Shown in pieces: positions 24,084-31,886 of a stretch of 33,038 bases of DNA. Position 1 is the stretch's first letter, and the number at the start of each line of letters is the position of its first letter. The notes under the pieces are model-generated. The model made no database searches. It was not told where the DNA came from and worked only from the letters and a program-made list of their open reading frames with translations. This DNA comes from a virus, in the IMG/VR virus record IMGVR_UViG_3300046007_001070, positions 1 to 33,038 of that record, one strand, 5' to 3'. Position numbers and translations under genes: made by a program.

Positions 24084-24118
24084 GGAAAAGAAACCGTCTG
24101 GCTTTACCGGCCAGACGG
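24084..24118 (-). terminator. Leftward intrinsic terminator
   Basis: On the - strand CCGTCTGGC and GCCAGACGG pair around a seven-base loop and are followed by TTTCTTTTCC. It lies 12 bases after the stop of the 98-residue gene. The U-tract leads directly into the SD of the 61-residue gene. Confidence 0.85.
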
Positions 24119-24130
24119 AGGGAAGTGCTC

Positions 24131-24427
24131 TTACGCCAGCTTCGTCACGGAACCGCGCTTGGCGCTACCATCGCGCTTAGGTAACAGTGCGATGTACGGG
24201 TTACCGTAACGATTCGCCAACAAGACCGGTTCAGTGCCACCGTCAGGAGTGAACAAGCAGTACTGGTTCACTGGGAGCTTGTGCTTTTTTGCTAGCTGCG
24301 TCATCGTGCTGTAGCACTCTGCCGCGTTAGCTGCACTGAACTTACCCTCGGGATCACGCTTGAGAGCGATCTCGCCTTTGGTGTTACGAACGATGGACAC
24401 CGAACCTTCAAAGGTTTTTGCACTCAT
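24131..24427 (-). CDS. Unknown 98-residue protein, paralogue of the protein at 22766-23050
   Basis: The start at ATG 24427 (MSAKTFEGSVSIV) has GGAG seven bases upstream. The open frame extends 94 codons further, but that part runs through the GC-rich tandem repeat and promoter-like sequence and has unnatural composition. The protein shares its plan and final residues with the 94-residue protein left of the control region: EGKF, a KKHK helix, DGGTEPVLLANRYGNPYIALLP and VTKLA. Function unknown; the duplicate suggests a dosage or specialised role. Confidence 0.83.
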   Translation of the reverse strand: MSAKTFEGSVSIVRNTKGEIALKRDPEGKFSAANAAECYSTMTQLAKKHKLPVNQYCLFTPDGGTEPVLLANRYGNPYIALLPKRDGSAKRGSVTKLA

Positions 24428-24517
24428 GGCAAACTCCAGTTGGCGACCGGTTGTTAAAGAGCGGGTGAGCCGGTCAACCTCACCAGCCCGTCGGTTGCAT
24501 TTGCAATCGACAATTTC

Positions 24518-24546
24518 AGACTCACACAAGTTGACATCGGTGTCAA
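24518..24546 (-). promoter_or_regulatory. Weak leftward promoter for the small-gene cluster
   Basis: On the - strand TTGACA is followed 17 bases later by GAGTCT. The -35 is perfect and the -10 poor, but the box TCGGCACTTGAC and the 17-base spacing match the promoter of the paralogue. TTGACA-tcgg-TGTCAA here is also a 16-bp inverted repeat that could be an operator. Confidence 0.4.
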
Positions 24547-24563
24547 GTGCCGAGGGCCAACGT

Positions 24564-24619
24564 GCGCAGGCGCGGACGCGCAGGCGCATGCGTGCAGGCG
24601 CGAACGCGCAGGCGAGCGC
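24564..24619. repeat. Four imperfect 14-bp tandem repeats, very GC-rich
   Basis: Units GCGCAGGCGCGGAC, GCGCAGGCGCATGC, GTGCAGGCGCGAAC and GCGCAGGCGAGCGC follow one another exactly. A degenerate GC-rich stretch continues to about 24640. The period is not a multiple of three and no credible gene covers it, so it is not coding. It lies between the leftward small-gene cluster and the rightward late promoter. Confidence 0.75.
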
Positions 24620-24770
24620 GAGCGTGAGCGGGTGCGGAGGGGGGTACACATGGCTCGGCGCAGGCAGGCCCCCCGGTTGTGTTCCAAACCTCTCACCACA
24701 CAACCCCAAAAAAGCACGTGTAAAGTTAGCCTCCTAACCTAACACTCTAAACATCCCAATACCCGCGCCC

Positions 24771-24799
24771 TTGACACTCCCGTCTGCCCCTCCTATATT
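24771..24799 (+). promoter_or_regulatory. Rightward late promoter, near consensus
   Basis: TTGACA is followed by exactly 17 bases and TATATT (6/6 and 5/6 matches to sigma70). It precedes the packaging and head genes. The expected start site, about seven bases after the -10 box, falls on the A of the first ATG at 24806, so the first transcript is predicted to be leaderless. Confidence 0.85.
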
Positions 24800-24805
24800 C
24801 AGCGC

Positions 24806-25294
24806 ATGGACAACCTGCCGCTCTATCACACCAAGTGGAACGACCGCCTCTCGTTTGATGTGGCCCTCATGCTTGAGGGCAGTGGCGAGTCATTGCACGA
24901 AGTTTTAACAAGGCACAAAATCGACGCTGTGCATCTCCTAGCCTTTAACAAGGACCCCGTGTTCTTGAAGAAGGTGGAGCACTACCGCCAAGAAATCCGC
25001 GACAAGGGGCTGACGTTCAAACTCAAGGCCCGCGCACAGGCTGAGGAACTTCTCACAACGTCGTGGTTATTGATTCACGACCCCGCTGTCTCCCCGGCAG
25101 TCAAGGCCGACCTGATCAAGTCCACCGTCAAGTGGGGTGGTCTGGAGCCGAAGGATGCCTCTGTGGAGAGTGGCGGGGGTGGCGTCAAGATCACCATCAA
25201 CTTGGGTAACGACCCCAAGGATGCCCGCACCATTGAGTTGACACCGGAGGAAACGGATGTCCCTGCCGTCGAGTATTCAGAATCAGTTCACTGA
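24806..25294 (+). CDS. Putative small terminase subunit
   Basis: 162 residues. The first half is helical with a conserved-looking SLHEVLTRHKIDAVHLLAFNKDP segment that could be a DNA-binding helix-turn-helix. A second helical region follows (AQAEELLTTSW, LIHDPAVSPAVKADLIKS), then a glycine-rich stretch and an acidic C terminus. Being the first gene before the large terminase suggests the small subunit that recognises the packaging site; the sequence alone does not prove it. No SD precedes the ATG, in line with a leaderless start from the adjacent promoter. A later ATG at 24869 lacks an SD too. Confidence 0.75.
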   Translation: MDNLPLYHTKWNDRLSFDVALMLEGSGESLHEVLTRHKIDAVHLLAFNKDPVFLKKVEHYRQEIRDKGLTFKLKARAQAEELLTTSWLLIHDPAVSPAVKADLIKSTVKWGGLEPKDASVESGGGGVKITINLGNDPKDARTIELTPEETDVPAVEYSESVH

Positions 25295-25466
25295 CTCGTA
25301 TGAGGGTGTGCCCGCAGCAAGGCTGAAGTCCTCGGCTGAGGCCAAGAATCTCGAAGCTGCTTTGCGGGCGCACGGCACGTCCTACCAGACCAAGATCAAC
25401 AAGTCCAAACGCACGGGGCGAGAGTTCATCGTGCTGCTACTGACACGGGCACCCAATGCCGCTTGA
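25257..25466 (+). CDS. Unknown 69-residue protein between terminase genes
   Basis: GGAGG lies six bases before the ATG. The protein overlaps the small terminase gene by 38 bases and the large terminase start by 11, so all three are coupled. It contains RLKSSAEAKNLEAALRAHG, a helix, then a basic KSKRTGREFIVLLL strand. It may be a packaging accessory. No family recognised. Confidence 0.75.
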   Translation: MSLPSSIQNQFTDSYEGVPAARLKSSAEAKNLEAALRAHGTSYQTKINKSKRTGREFIVLLLTRAPNAA

Positions 25467-26844
25467 CATCAACTATACGCCCCCGCCCACGGGCAAGAAG
25501 TTCATGGCGTCGGACGCCAAGATGCGCGTTCTCATGGGGCCGGTGGGCAGTGGCAAGAGCGTGACGTGCTCGTTTGAGATCGTGCGCAGGGCATCGATGC
25601 AAAAGCCCAACGCCAATGGCATTCGCAGGACACGGGCGGCTGTGGTGCGCGAAACCGTGCGGCAGTTGCAGGACACGACGATCAAAACCTTTCTCGACTG
25701 GTTTCCACCGGGGGTGTGCGGCAACTACATGCGCACCACCAAGACCTACTTTTTCAAAGTGGGGGATGTCGAGTGCGAGATTATGTTCCGGGCGTTGGAT
25801 GATGCCGACGATGTGGCTAACCTGAACTCGTTGGAGTTGTCGTTCGCGTGGTTTAACGAGTGCCGGGATATTCACCCTGACATCGTGGACGCCATGTCAA
25901 AACGGATCGGGCGGTTTCCGTCGGCCAAGGACGGTGGCCCCACGTGGCATGGGATGTGGGCTGATACCAACCCGCCGACGATGGATACGTGGTGGTACTA
26001 CCAGATGGAGGGGCTGGACCCCAAAGATGGAGTCTCCCCCAACAACAACGGGTGGGCTGTGTTCCGACAGCCTTCGGGTCGCAGTGCCTTAGCAGAGAAC
26101 ATTGAGAATCTGCCGGAGGGATACTATGACACGCAGGGTCGCAGCGAGGAGTACATCCGGGTTTACATCGACGGCGAGTACGGACTGTCCTCGGCTGGTA
26201 TGCCGGTGTACAAGTACTTCCGGCCTGACTACCATATGGCTGCGGCTCGACTACGCCCGGTCATTAACGGGGTCAGACCCGTTGTTGTCGGGATGGACTT
26301 GGGGCTTACCCCAGCGGCTGTTGTCGGGCAGCAAGACCCGAGAGGTCGAGCCTTGATACTGGACGAGGCTGTGTCGTTCGACATGGGCATCCAGCGGTTT
26401 GTGCGCACCATGCTCAAACCCTTGCTGTACGAACGCTTTCCCGGTGCGCCGGTGCTTGTCGTGGTGGACCCGGCGGGGGTGCAGCGTGCCCAGACTGACG
26501 AGCGCAGCGCAGTTGATATAATCAAAGCAGAAGGGCTGCGGGTGATACCGGCCAAGACCAACAGCGTGTCGGCTCGCATCAACGCGGTGGACTCCTACCT
26601 GATGCGGCAGGTGGACGGCGACCCCGGTTTCCTCGTAGACCCCCGCTGCACGCATCTCAAAGCGGCGATGATGGGTGGCTACCGGTACCGCCCCAAGGGC
26701 GACGGCGACATCGACAAGAACAAGCACTCCCACGTGGCTGAGGCGCTACAGTACCTGATGCTGCACATTGCTTCGGCGGGGGAAGGGCACTACCTGCCCC
26801 AGCGCCGGGAGATTCGCACCCTTGCGGCTGCTGGGTGGACGTGA
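25456..26844 (+). CDS. Terminase large subunit
   Basis: 462 residues. The ATPase domain has Walker A GPVGSGKS at 28-35 and Walker B FAWFNE at 130-135 with catalytic E135, followed by a WADTNPP segment at 168-174 in the place of the coupling motif. The C-terminal nuclease domain has the first acidic residue at D281 (GMDLGLTP), then VVVDPAG (D338), and ends with KNKHSHVAEALQYLM. It drives DNA into the prohead and cuts the concatemer. The ATG overlaps the upstream gene. A terminator follows within about 50 bases. Confidence 0.93.
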   Translation: MPLDINYTPPPTGKKFMASDAKMRVLMGPVGSGKSVTCSFEIVRRASMQKPNANGIRRTRAAVVRETVRQLQDTTIKTFLDWFPPGVCGNYMRTTKTYFFKVGDVECEIMFRALDDADDVANLNSLELSFAWFNECRDIHPDIVDAMSKRIGRFPSAKDGGPTWHGMWADTNPPTMDTWWYYQMEGLDPKDGVSPNNNGWAVFRQPSGRSALAENIENLPEGYYDTQGRSEEYIRVYIDGEYGLSSAGMPVYKYFRPDYHMAAARLRPVINGVRPVVVGMDLGLTPAAVVGQQDPRGRALILDEAVSFDMGIQRFVRTMLKPLLYERFPGAPVLVVVDPAGVQRAQTDERSAVDIIKAEGLRVIPAKTNSVSARINAVDSYLMRQVDGDPGFLVDPRCTHLKAAMMGGYRYRPKGDGDIDKNKHSHVAEALQYLMLHIASAGEGHYLPQRREIRTLAAAGWT

Positions 26845-26892
26845 TACAGTGACCGAGGTAGTGTTGTCATTGTCTCCTTCGTGGATGGATTG

Positions 26893-26926
26893 GCCCCGGC
26901 GAGCGATCTCCGGGGCTTTCTTTTTC
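26893..26926 (+). terminator. Rightward terminator after large terminase
   Basis: GCCCCGG and CCGGGGC form a 7-bp stem around a ten-base loop, followed by TTTCTTTTT. It ends terminase transcription just before a new promoter. Confidence 0.85.
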
Positions 26927-26927
26927 C

Positions 26928-26956
26928 TTGACAGTGGGTATACTTGTTGGTAGAAC
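26928..26956 (+). promoter_or_regulatory. Rightward promoter before portal gene
   Basis: TTGACA, exactly 17 bases, then TAGAAC (6/6 and 4/6 matches). It begins two bases after the terminator, so head genes may be transcribed independently of the terminase. TATACT at 26939 is too close to the -35 to be used with it. Confidence 0.65.
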
Positions 26957-26974
26957 CCGCCCAAAGGAGTCGGC

Positions 26975-27034
26975 ATGGCAACCAAACCGTTTACGATGTA
27001 CTCGACCAACACCTGCTCGTACTGGGACAAGTAA
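26975..27034 (+). CDS. 19-residue ORF before portal, glutaredoxin-like N-terminal motif
   Basis: Encodes MATKPFTMYSTNTCSYWDK, with a strong AAAGGAG SD, and its TAA is followed immediately by the portal ATG in the same frame. The portal gene has no good SD of its own, so this ORF probably loads ribosomes for it. FTMYSTNTCSYWDK resembles the first strand and active-site region of glutaredoxins (FT-x-YS-xxx-C-xx-C-DK), with tryptophan in place of the second cysteine. It could be a leader peptide, a functional micro-protein, or the remnant of a longer gene. Confidence 0.6.
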   Translation: MATKPFTMYSTNTCSYWDK

Positions 27035-29101
27035 ATGGCTGGTCTGACATTCCTGCGGGTTGTGAGCAACTCGGAGTTGGCGCGGCAAGAGAAGGAAGCC
27101 GCAGAACGTGCCGTGCAGGAGCGTCAGAATCAGCCTGTCATCATCGGGCTGGTTGGGTATTTGCGTGAGTGTTGGGATGCGGCGCAGATGGCGAAGCGCC
27201 CCATCGAGCAGAAGATGCTCCAAGCCTTACGGCAGCGCAACGGCGAGTACGAAGCTGACAAGCTGCGCCAAATCCGGGCGCAGGGCGGCTCCGAGGTTTA
27301 CATGATGATCACGGAGGTCAAGTGCCGTGCTGCCGAATCATGGCTGCGCGACATTCTGCTTGACAGTGGTGCTCCTCCGTGGGACTTGCAGGCGACCCCC
27401 ATCCCCGATCTCAACCCGGCGCAGGCCCGTGAAGTGCAGGCCATGTTTGCGGAACGGGTTCTGAAACTTGTTGAGGAGTACGGCAAGGCTCCCAACATCG
27501 AGGAGATGCGGGAGTTGCGCGAGATGGTGTCGCAGGACTACCGTTTCGGTCTGCTGCGGGAGGCCCAGCTTCGGGCCGACAAGATGAAACTCAAGATTCA
27601 GGACCAGTTCGCGCAAGGCGGCTGGGGTGATTCGTTCAACGATTTCGTTACCGACCTCGTGACATTCCCCTGTGCCTTCATCAAAGGGCCGGTCGTGCGT
27701 CGGCAGCGGGCGTTGGGGTGGAAGATCGATGCGACCGGTCGGACAGTTGTGGAGCCGATTGAGCGCCTTGGGCCGGAGTATGAGCGGGTTGATCCGTTCT
27801 ACATCTACCCCGAGCCGGGGATCAGCACCATCCACGAGGGCTACCTGTTCGAGTACCACCCCCTGAGCCGGATGCAGCTTGCTGATCTGATCGGGGTACC
27901 GGGCTACGACGATGACGCGATTCGACAGGTGCTGGAGATCGGCAACGGTCAGTCGTGGATGAATGAGGATGTGGAACTTCAGAAGAACGAGGAGGAGCGC
28001 AAGTACTACTCGTACATGCGGCCTACGACTGAGTTCGATGCGCTGGAGTTCTGGGGTAAAGTCAGCGGCAAGATGCTGCGCGAGTGGGGGCTGTCTGAGG
28101 AAGATGTACCCGACGAAGCCCGTGAGTACGATGCCAACGTCTGGGCGGTGGGCAACATCGTCATCAAGGCGATCCTGAACTACGACCCCCTTGGCGAGAA
28201 GCCGTACTGCAAGACCTCGTTCATCAAGTGCCCCGGTGCGTTCTGGGGTAAGGGCATCCCTGAGATCATCGAAGACTTGCAGGGTGTGTGCAATGCCGCT
28301 GCTCGTGCGCTGGTCAACAACATGGGTATCTCCTCGGGGCCGCAAGTCGAGGTCAACGTCGAGCGTCTACCCCCCAACGAAGACATCACGCAGTTGGCAC
28401 CGTGGAAGATTTGGCAGACTATCAACGATCCTGTGGGGTCGAGTGCGCCTGCGATCCGTTTCACGCAGCCCGACTCACGTGCTTCTGAACTCATGGCGGT
28501 CTATGAGAAGTTCAGCCGGTTGGCTGACGATCACTCGGGGATTCCGGCCTACGTCTACGGTGATCTCAACGTGCAAGGCGCTGGCCGCACGTCCTCCGGC
28601 CTATCTATGCTGATGGGCGCGGCTGGCAAAGGGATTCGCCAAGTTGTGATGCACATCGACAGTGATGTGGTCAAACCCATCGTGATGCGTCAGTTTGTCT
28701 ACAACATGCGCTACGATGAGGATGAGTCTATCAAGGGCGATGTTGAAGTGGTTGCCAAGGGCGCGATCAATCTCGCGGTCAAGGAAACCGTCAACATCCG
28801 TCGCATCGAGTTCCTCAACGCAACCGCCAACCCGATTGATCTTGAGATTCTCGGGAAGGAAGGACGCGCCTCTATCATCCGTGAAGTGGCGAAAGGGTTG
28901 CAGATGCCTGTGGAAGAAGTTGTCCCATCTCGGGAGAAAGAGGGCTACACGAGTCGCATTACCGCGAGGGCGAACGCTGTTGCTGCACAGCAGCAGGCAC
29001 AGCAGCCCGAAGGCGGTACGCCTCAACAGCCTGATGGTTCTCCCAAAGGTGGGATGGCGGCTAACACGGTAGTAAGCCGTGCCGGGGGGATGGCTGCATG
29101 A
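27035..29101 (+). CDS. Portal protein
   Basis: 688 residues, between the large terminase and a putative scaffold gene, which is the usual place of the portal gene. The N terminus is helical and charged. The middle contains GWGDSFNDFVTDLVTFPCAFIKGP and GPEYERVDPFYIYPEPG. A further stretch near NVQGAGRTSSGLSMLMGAAG is typical of large podovirus-like portals. The C terminus is glutamine/glycine-rich. The portal forms the ring through which DNA is packaged and ejected. Its ATG follows the 19-residue ORF stop directly; weak GGGA is the only SD-like sequence. Confidence 0.87.
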   Translation: MAGLTFLRVVSNSELARQEKEAAERAVQERQNQPVIIGLVGYLRECWDAAQMAKRPIEQKMLQALRQRNGEYEADKLRQIRAQGGSEVYMMITEVKCRAAESWLRDILLDSGAPPWDLQATPIPDLNPAQAREVQAMFAERVLKLVEEYGKAPNIEEMRELREMVSQDYRFGLLREAQLRADKMKLKIQDQFAQGGWGDSFNDFVTDLVTFPCAFIKGPVVRRQRALGWKIDATGRTVVEPIERLGPEYERVDPFYIYPEPGISTIHEGYLFEYHPLSRMQLADLIGVPGYDDDAIRQVLEIGNGQSWMNEDVELQKNEEERKYYSYMRPTTEFDALEFWGKVSGKMLREWGLSEEDVPDEAREYDANVWAVGNIVIKAILNYDPLGEKPYCKTSFIKCPGAFWGKGIPEIIEDLQGVCNAAARALVNNMGISSGPQVEVNVERLPPNEDITQLAPWKIWQTINDPVGSSAPAIRFTQPDSRASELMAVYEKFSRLADDHSGIPAYVYGDLNVQGAGRTSSGLSMLMGAAGKGIRQVVMHIDSDVVKPIVMRQFVYNMRYDEDESIKGDVEVVAKGAINLAVKETVNIRRIEFLNATANPIDLEILGKEGRASIIREVAKGLQMPVEEVVPSREKEGYTSRITARANAVAAQQQAQQPEGGTPQQPDGSPKGGMAANTVVSRAGGMAA

Positions 29102-29313
29102 TCAAGCCCGAACCTCAAGTCGTGAAGGCGCTCGCGTTCTTTGTCCGTCAGCACCCGGAAGTTTTGGCGTGGCTGAAGGATTGGGAGTTGCGAGAGTTGA
29201 AGCGACTTCCAAGCGCGGTAGAACACCCAGCAGTCTTTCAGGGGCGCTGTCAGGTGTTGGGCGAGATTGCCAGTCTCGCTGAAGAAGCCCCTGCTTTGGC
29301 GGCAAAGTTATGA
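29098..29313 (+). CDS. Unknown 71-residue head-region protein
   Basis: Begins in an ATGA overlap with the portal stop. It is helical, with MIKPEPQVVKALAFFVRQHPEVLAWLKDWELREL followed by a second helix pair. Small proteins at this place sometimes assist head assembly or scaffolding. No motif identifies it. Confidence 0.75.
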   Translation: MIKPEPQVVKALAFFVRQHPEVLAWLKDWELRELKRLPSAVEHPAVFQGRCQVLGEIASLAEEAPALAAKL

Positions 29314-29357
29314 CGAAACTCGCCGTCTAATCACGCACACCGATAGGAGCGTTCAAC

Positions 29358-30410
29358 ATGGCCCTTCCAGAGCAGATTCGTAAACAGACTGAGGCAGTTC
29401 AGGAGTTGTACAAGCAACTCAACCCGGACACCAGCGCAGGCACCCCCGCAGAGGGCGCAGCCAATGGCGGTGCTTCGTCCGTTGAGGCTTCCACTGGTAC
29501 ACCACCTGCCGACAGCGCACCTGTTGCGACCAATCCTGCTCCGTCGCCCACTGATGAGCCGAGGACGGGCGATGACAATGTATCGGAAGACCCCAACTCT
29601 GAGACGTATGCTCAGAAGTGGCGCACTCTCCAAGGCATGTATAACGCTGAAGTTCCGCGTCTGCACCAGCAGAACCGCGAAATGTCCCAGCGTGTGCAGC
29701 AGATGGAGCAGTTGCTGGCTTCCATTTCTGCTCAACAAGCTACACCTGCTACTCCTCAAGTCGCTGACAAACTTGTCACCGAGCGAGATGTTGAGGAGTA
29801 TGGGGAGTCGCTTGACGTGATGCGCAAAGTGTCCCGCGAGGAACTTGTTCCCGTTGCACAGCGCCTCGCTCAGATTGAGCAGACCTTGCGTCAGATGCAG
29901 ACGAGCGTAGTTCCGCAGGTTCAAGCGGTCGCTCATCGCCAACAACAAAGCGCAGAGCAGCAGTTCTGGTCCGATCTGTCTACGGCGGTCCCCAACTTCC
30001 GTCAGATCAACGACAACACGGCGTTCCAGTCGTGGTTGTTGCAAGCCGACCCTCTCACGGGTATTACGCGCCAGACCTACCTTGATGATGCTCAACGTGC
30101 GCTAGACGCAGGACGTGTTGCCAATTTCTTCCGTGCTTGGCTGGAGTCCACTGGACAAGCCACCGTTGCTCAATCCACTGGTGCCGCACCAACCTCTGAG
30201 TTGGAGAAGCAGGTTTCCCCCGGTCGCTCACGTAGCACCGGAACGCCTGCGACCGCCAAACAAGGCAAGGTATACACCCCGCAAGACATCCAGAAGTTCT
30301 TCAATGATGTCCGGTCGGGGAAGTACAAAGGCCGAGAGCAGGAGCGGGACCGTATCGAACGCGACATCTTCGCTGCACAGCGAGAGAATCGCATCCAAGT
30401 GAATGCTTGA
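29358..30410 (+). CDS. Scaffolding protein
   Basis: 350 residues. The N terminus is followed by a long proline, alanine, serine and threonine linker (about 28-75). A glutamine-rich helical region follows (HQQNREMSQRVQQMEQLL), and the C-terminal end is basic and helical (GREQERDRIERDIFAAQREN). The gene sits directly before the major capsid gene and has a TAGGAG SD. Scaffolding proteins show this disordered plus helical make-up and a basic C terminus that binds coat protein. The call rests on position and composition, as scaffolds share little sequence. Confidence 0.8.
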   Translation: MALPEQIRKQTEAVQELYKQLNPDTSAGTPAEGAANGGASSVEASTGTPPADSAPVATNPAPSPTDEPRTGDDNVSEDPNSETYAQKWRTLQGMYNAEVPRLHQQNREMSQRVQQMEQLLASISAQQATPATPQVADKLVTERDVEEYGESLDVMRKVSREELVPVAQRLAQIEQTLRQMQTSVVPQVQAVAHRQQQSAEQQFWSDLSTAVPNFRQINDNTAFQSWLLQADPLTGITRQTYLDDAQRALDAGRVANFFRAWLESTGQATVAQSTGAAPTSELEKQVSPGRSRSTGTPATAKQGKVYTPQDIQKFFNDVRSGKYKGREQERDRIERDIFAAQRENRIQVNA

Positions 30411-30426
30411 TTAGAGGAGTTTTATC

Positions 30427-31350
30427 ATGTCTTTCCCAGTCTCCCCCGGACGCCCGAATTATTCGGGTAACTTCATCCCCGAAATCTGGTCGGGCAAACT
30501 GATCGAGAACTTCTACGATGCCACCGTGCTCGCAGCGATCTCGAACACCGACTATGAGGGCGAGATTCGCCAGTATGGCGACACCGTGAACATCCGCACC
30601 ACGCCGGAAATCACGATCCGTGACTACGTGAAGGGCCAAACCCTGACCGTTGAGAATCCCGACAAGCCCAAGCTCCAGCTTGTCATCGACAAGGGCGAGT
30701 ACTTCGCGTGCGTCGAGGACGATGTGGACAAGGTTCAGTCGGACATCAACCTGATGGATACTTGGTCGAAGGACGCCTCTGAGCGTATGAAGATCAAGAT
30801 CGATCAGCGCGTGCTCACCGACATCCTGCCCGGTATTGCTGCGGCCAACAAGGGTGCCGCCGCTGGTGCCATCTCTGCGTCGTTCAATCTGGGTACGAAC
30901 GCTTCGCCTTTGACTGTGACCAAGGATGGCGCTGGTGCCACCACTCCGGTGGTTGACCTGCTCGTCGATCTGGGCACTGTGCTGGACGAGGCCAACGCTC
31001 CCGAAGACAACCGCTTTGTGGTCATCCCTGCCAAGATGGCTGGTCTGATCAAGAAGTCGGAACTGAAGGACGCTGCCCTGACCGGCGACAGCATGTCGAT
31101 TGTTCGTAACGGTCGTCTGGGTATGATTGATCGTTTCACCGTGTACGTGAGTCACAACCTGTACAAGACCTCTGGTAAGTACAGCATCATCGCTGGACAC
31201 AAGTACGGCTTCACTTTCGCTTCGCAGATGACCAACATGGAAACCATCCGCAGCGAGAGCACCTTCGGCAACATCATCCGTGGCCTTCAGGTCTACGGCT
31301 ACAAGGTTGTGAAGGGCGAAGCTCTGGCGCAAGCCGTCGTTCAGTTCTGA
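30427..31350 (+). CDS. Major capsid protein
   Basis: 307 residues with GAGGAG just upstream. It begins with a short extended region, then FIPEIWSGKLIENFYDATVLAAISNTDYEGEI and GDTVNIRTTPEITIRDY, a pattern of many phage coat proteins. A helical spine (EDDVDKVQSDINLMDTWSKDASERMKIKID) and a beta-rich C-terminal part follow. It comes directly after the scaffold gene. It is probably of the HK97 fold, as are nearly all tailed-phage coats, though this is inference. Confidence 0.88.
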   Translation: MSFPVSPGRPNYSGNFIPEIWSGKLIENFYDATVLAAISNTDYEGEIRQYGDTVNIRTTPEITIRDYVKGQTLTVENPDKPKLQLVIDKGEYFACVEDDVDKVQSDINLMDTWSKDASERMKIKIDQRVLTDILPGIAAANKGAAAGAISASFNLGTNASPLTVTKDGAGATTPVVDLLVDLGTVLDEANAPEDNRFVVIPAKMAGLIKKSELKDAALTGDSMSIVRNGRLGMIDRFTVYVSHNLYKTSGKYSIIAGHKYGFTFASQMTNMETIRSESTFGNIIRGLQVYGYKVVKGEALAQAVVQF

Positions 31351-31382
31351 TCGGTCACACTCACATTTGAAAGGAAACTGAA

Positions 31383-31844
31383 ATGACTGCTTTCACCGAC
31401 TCTCTTGGCTTCAACCAAGGCACGGCTGCATTTCCGGCTGAAGTCACCTCCATCTCGAAGTTCGAGGTCAAACTCGACTTCGCCGCAATCATTGCGGCTC
31501 GCGCTGCTGCTGGCGCGACTGCTCTGGCTGCTAGTGATTCGATGGAGATCGTGAAGCTCCCGGCTGGCTCTGTGGTTCTATCCGCAGGTTGTCAGGTCAC
31601 CAAAGTCGAATCGACCAACACGACCGGGACTTTCAGTCTTGGTACGACTGGCGGTACGACCAACCTGTACACCAATGCGCTTGCCAACAACGCTCTGGCC
31701 TATGGCATTGCCAACCTCGCCAATCCAGTCGTCTACGGCTCTGCGGATACCATTGACCTCCTGCTCAACACGGCGGCGCCGACGGACTGCGTGGTGAACG
31801 TGTTCGCCATCGTGGCAAACGTCAAGGCGAACTACGTGGCGTAA
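31383..31844 (+). CDS. Putative head decoration or fibre protein
   Basis: 153 residues, rich in alanine and threonine and beta-like throughout, with STNTTGTFSLGTTGGTTNLYTN and an alanine-rich centre. It follows the major capsid gene directly and has an AAAGGA SD. This is the usual place for a decoration or stabilising protein. A small hairpin with a UUCG loop follows the stop. The role is inferred from position and composition. Confidence 0.65.
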   Translation: MTAFTDSLGFNQGTAAFPAEVTSISKFEVKLDFAAIIAARAAAGATALAASDSMEIVKLPAGSVVLSAGCQVTKVESTNTTGTFSLGTTGGTTNLYTNALANNALAYGIANLANPVVYGSADTIDLLLNTAAPTDCVVNVFAIVANVKANYVA

Positions 31845-31850
31845 CTTGAT

Positions 31851-31866
31851 AGGGGCTTCGGCCCCT
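31851..31866 (+). other. UUCG hairpin after the first putative decoration gene
   Basis: AGGGGC-TTCG-GCCCCT. The C(UUCG)G tetraloop is among the most stable known. There is no U-tract, so it is less likely a terminator than an RNA-protecting or processing element. The same type recurs after the next gene. Confidence 0.75.
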
Positions 31867-31886
31867 GTCTCTGAAAGGGGATCATC

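Noticed and set aside
24428-24709. 94-codon N-terminal extension of the 98-residue gene
   Set aside because: It runs through the GC-rich 14-bp repeat and promoter-like DNA, gives an arginine/alanine-rich sequence absent from the paralogue, and the internal ATG has a proper SD.
23051-24805. tRNA genes in the two non-coding gaps
   Set aside because: No cloverleaf-like arrangement or T-arm GGTTCGAATCC-like sequence was seen on either strand by eye.
27338-28345. 335-codon - strand open frame opposite the portal gene
   Set aside because: Antisense shadow of the portal gene with no ribosome site. The frames at 28601-29026, 29331-30095, 30301-31332 and 31578-32552 are set aside for the same reason.
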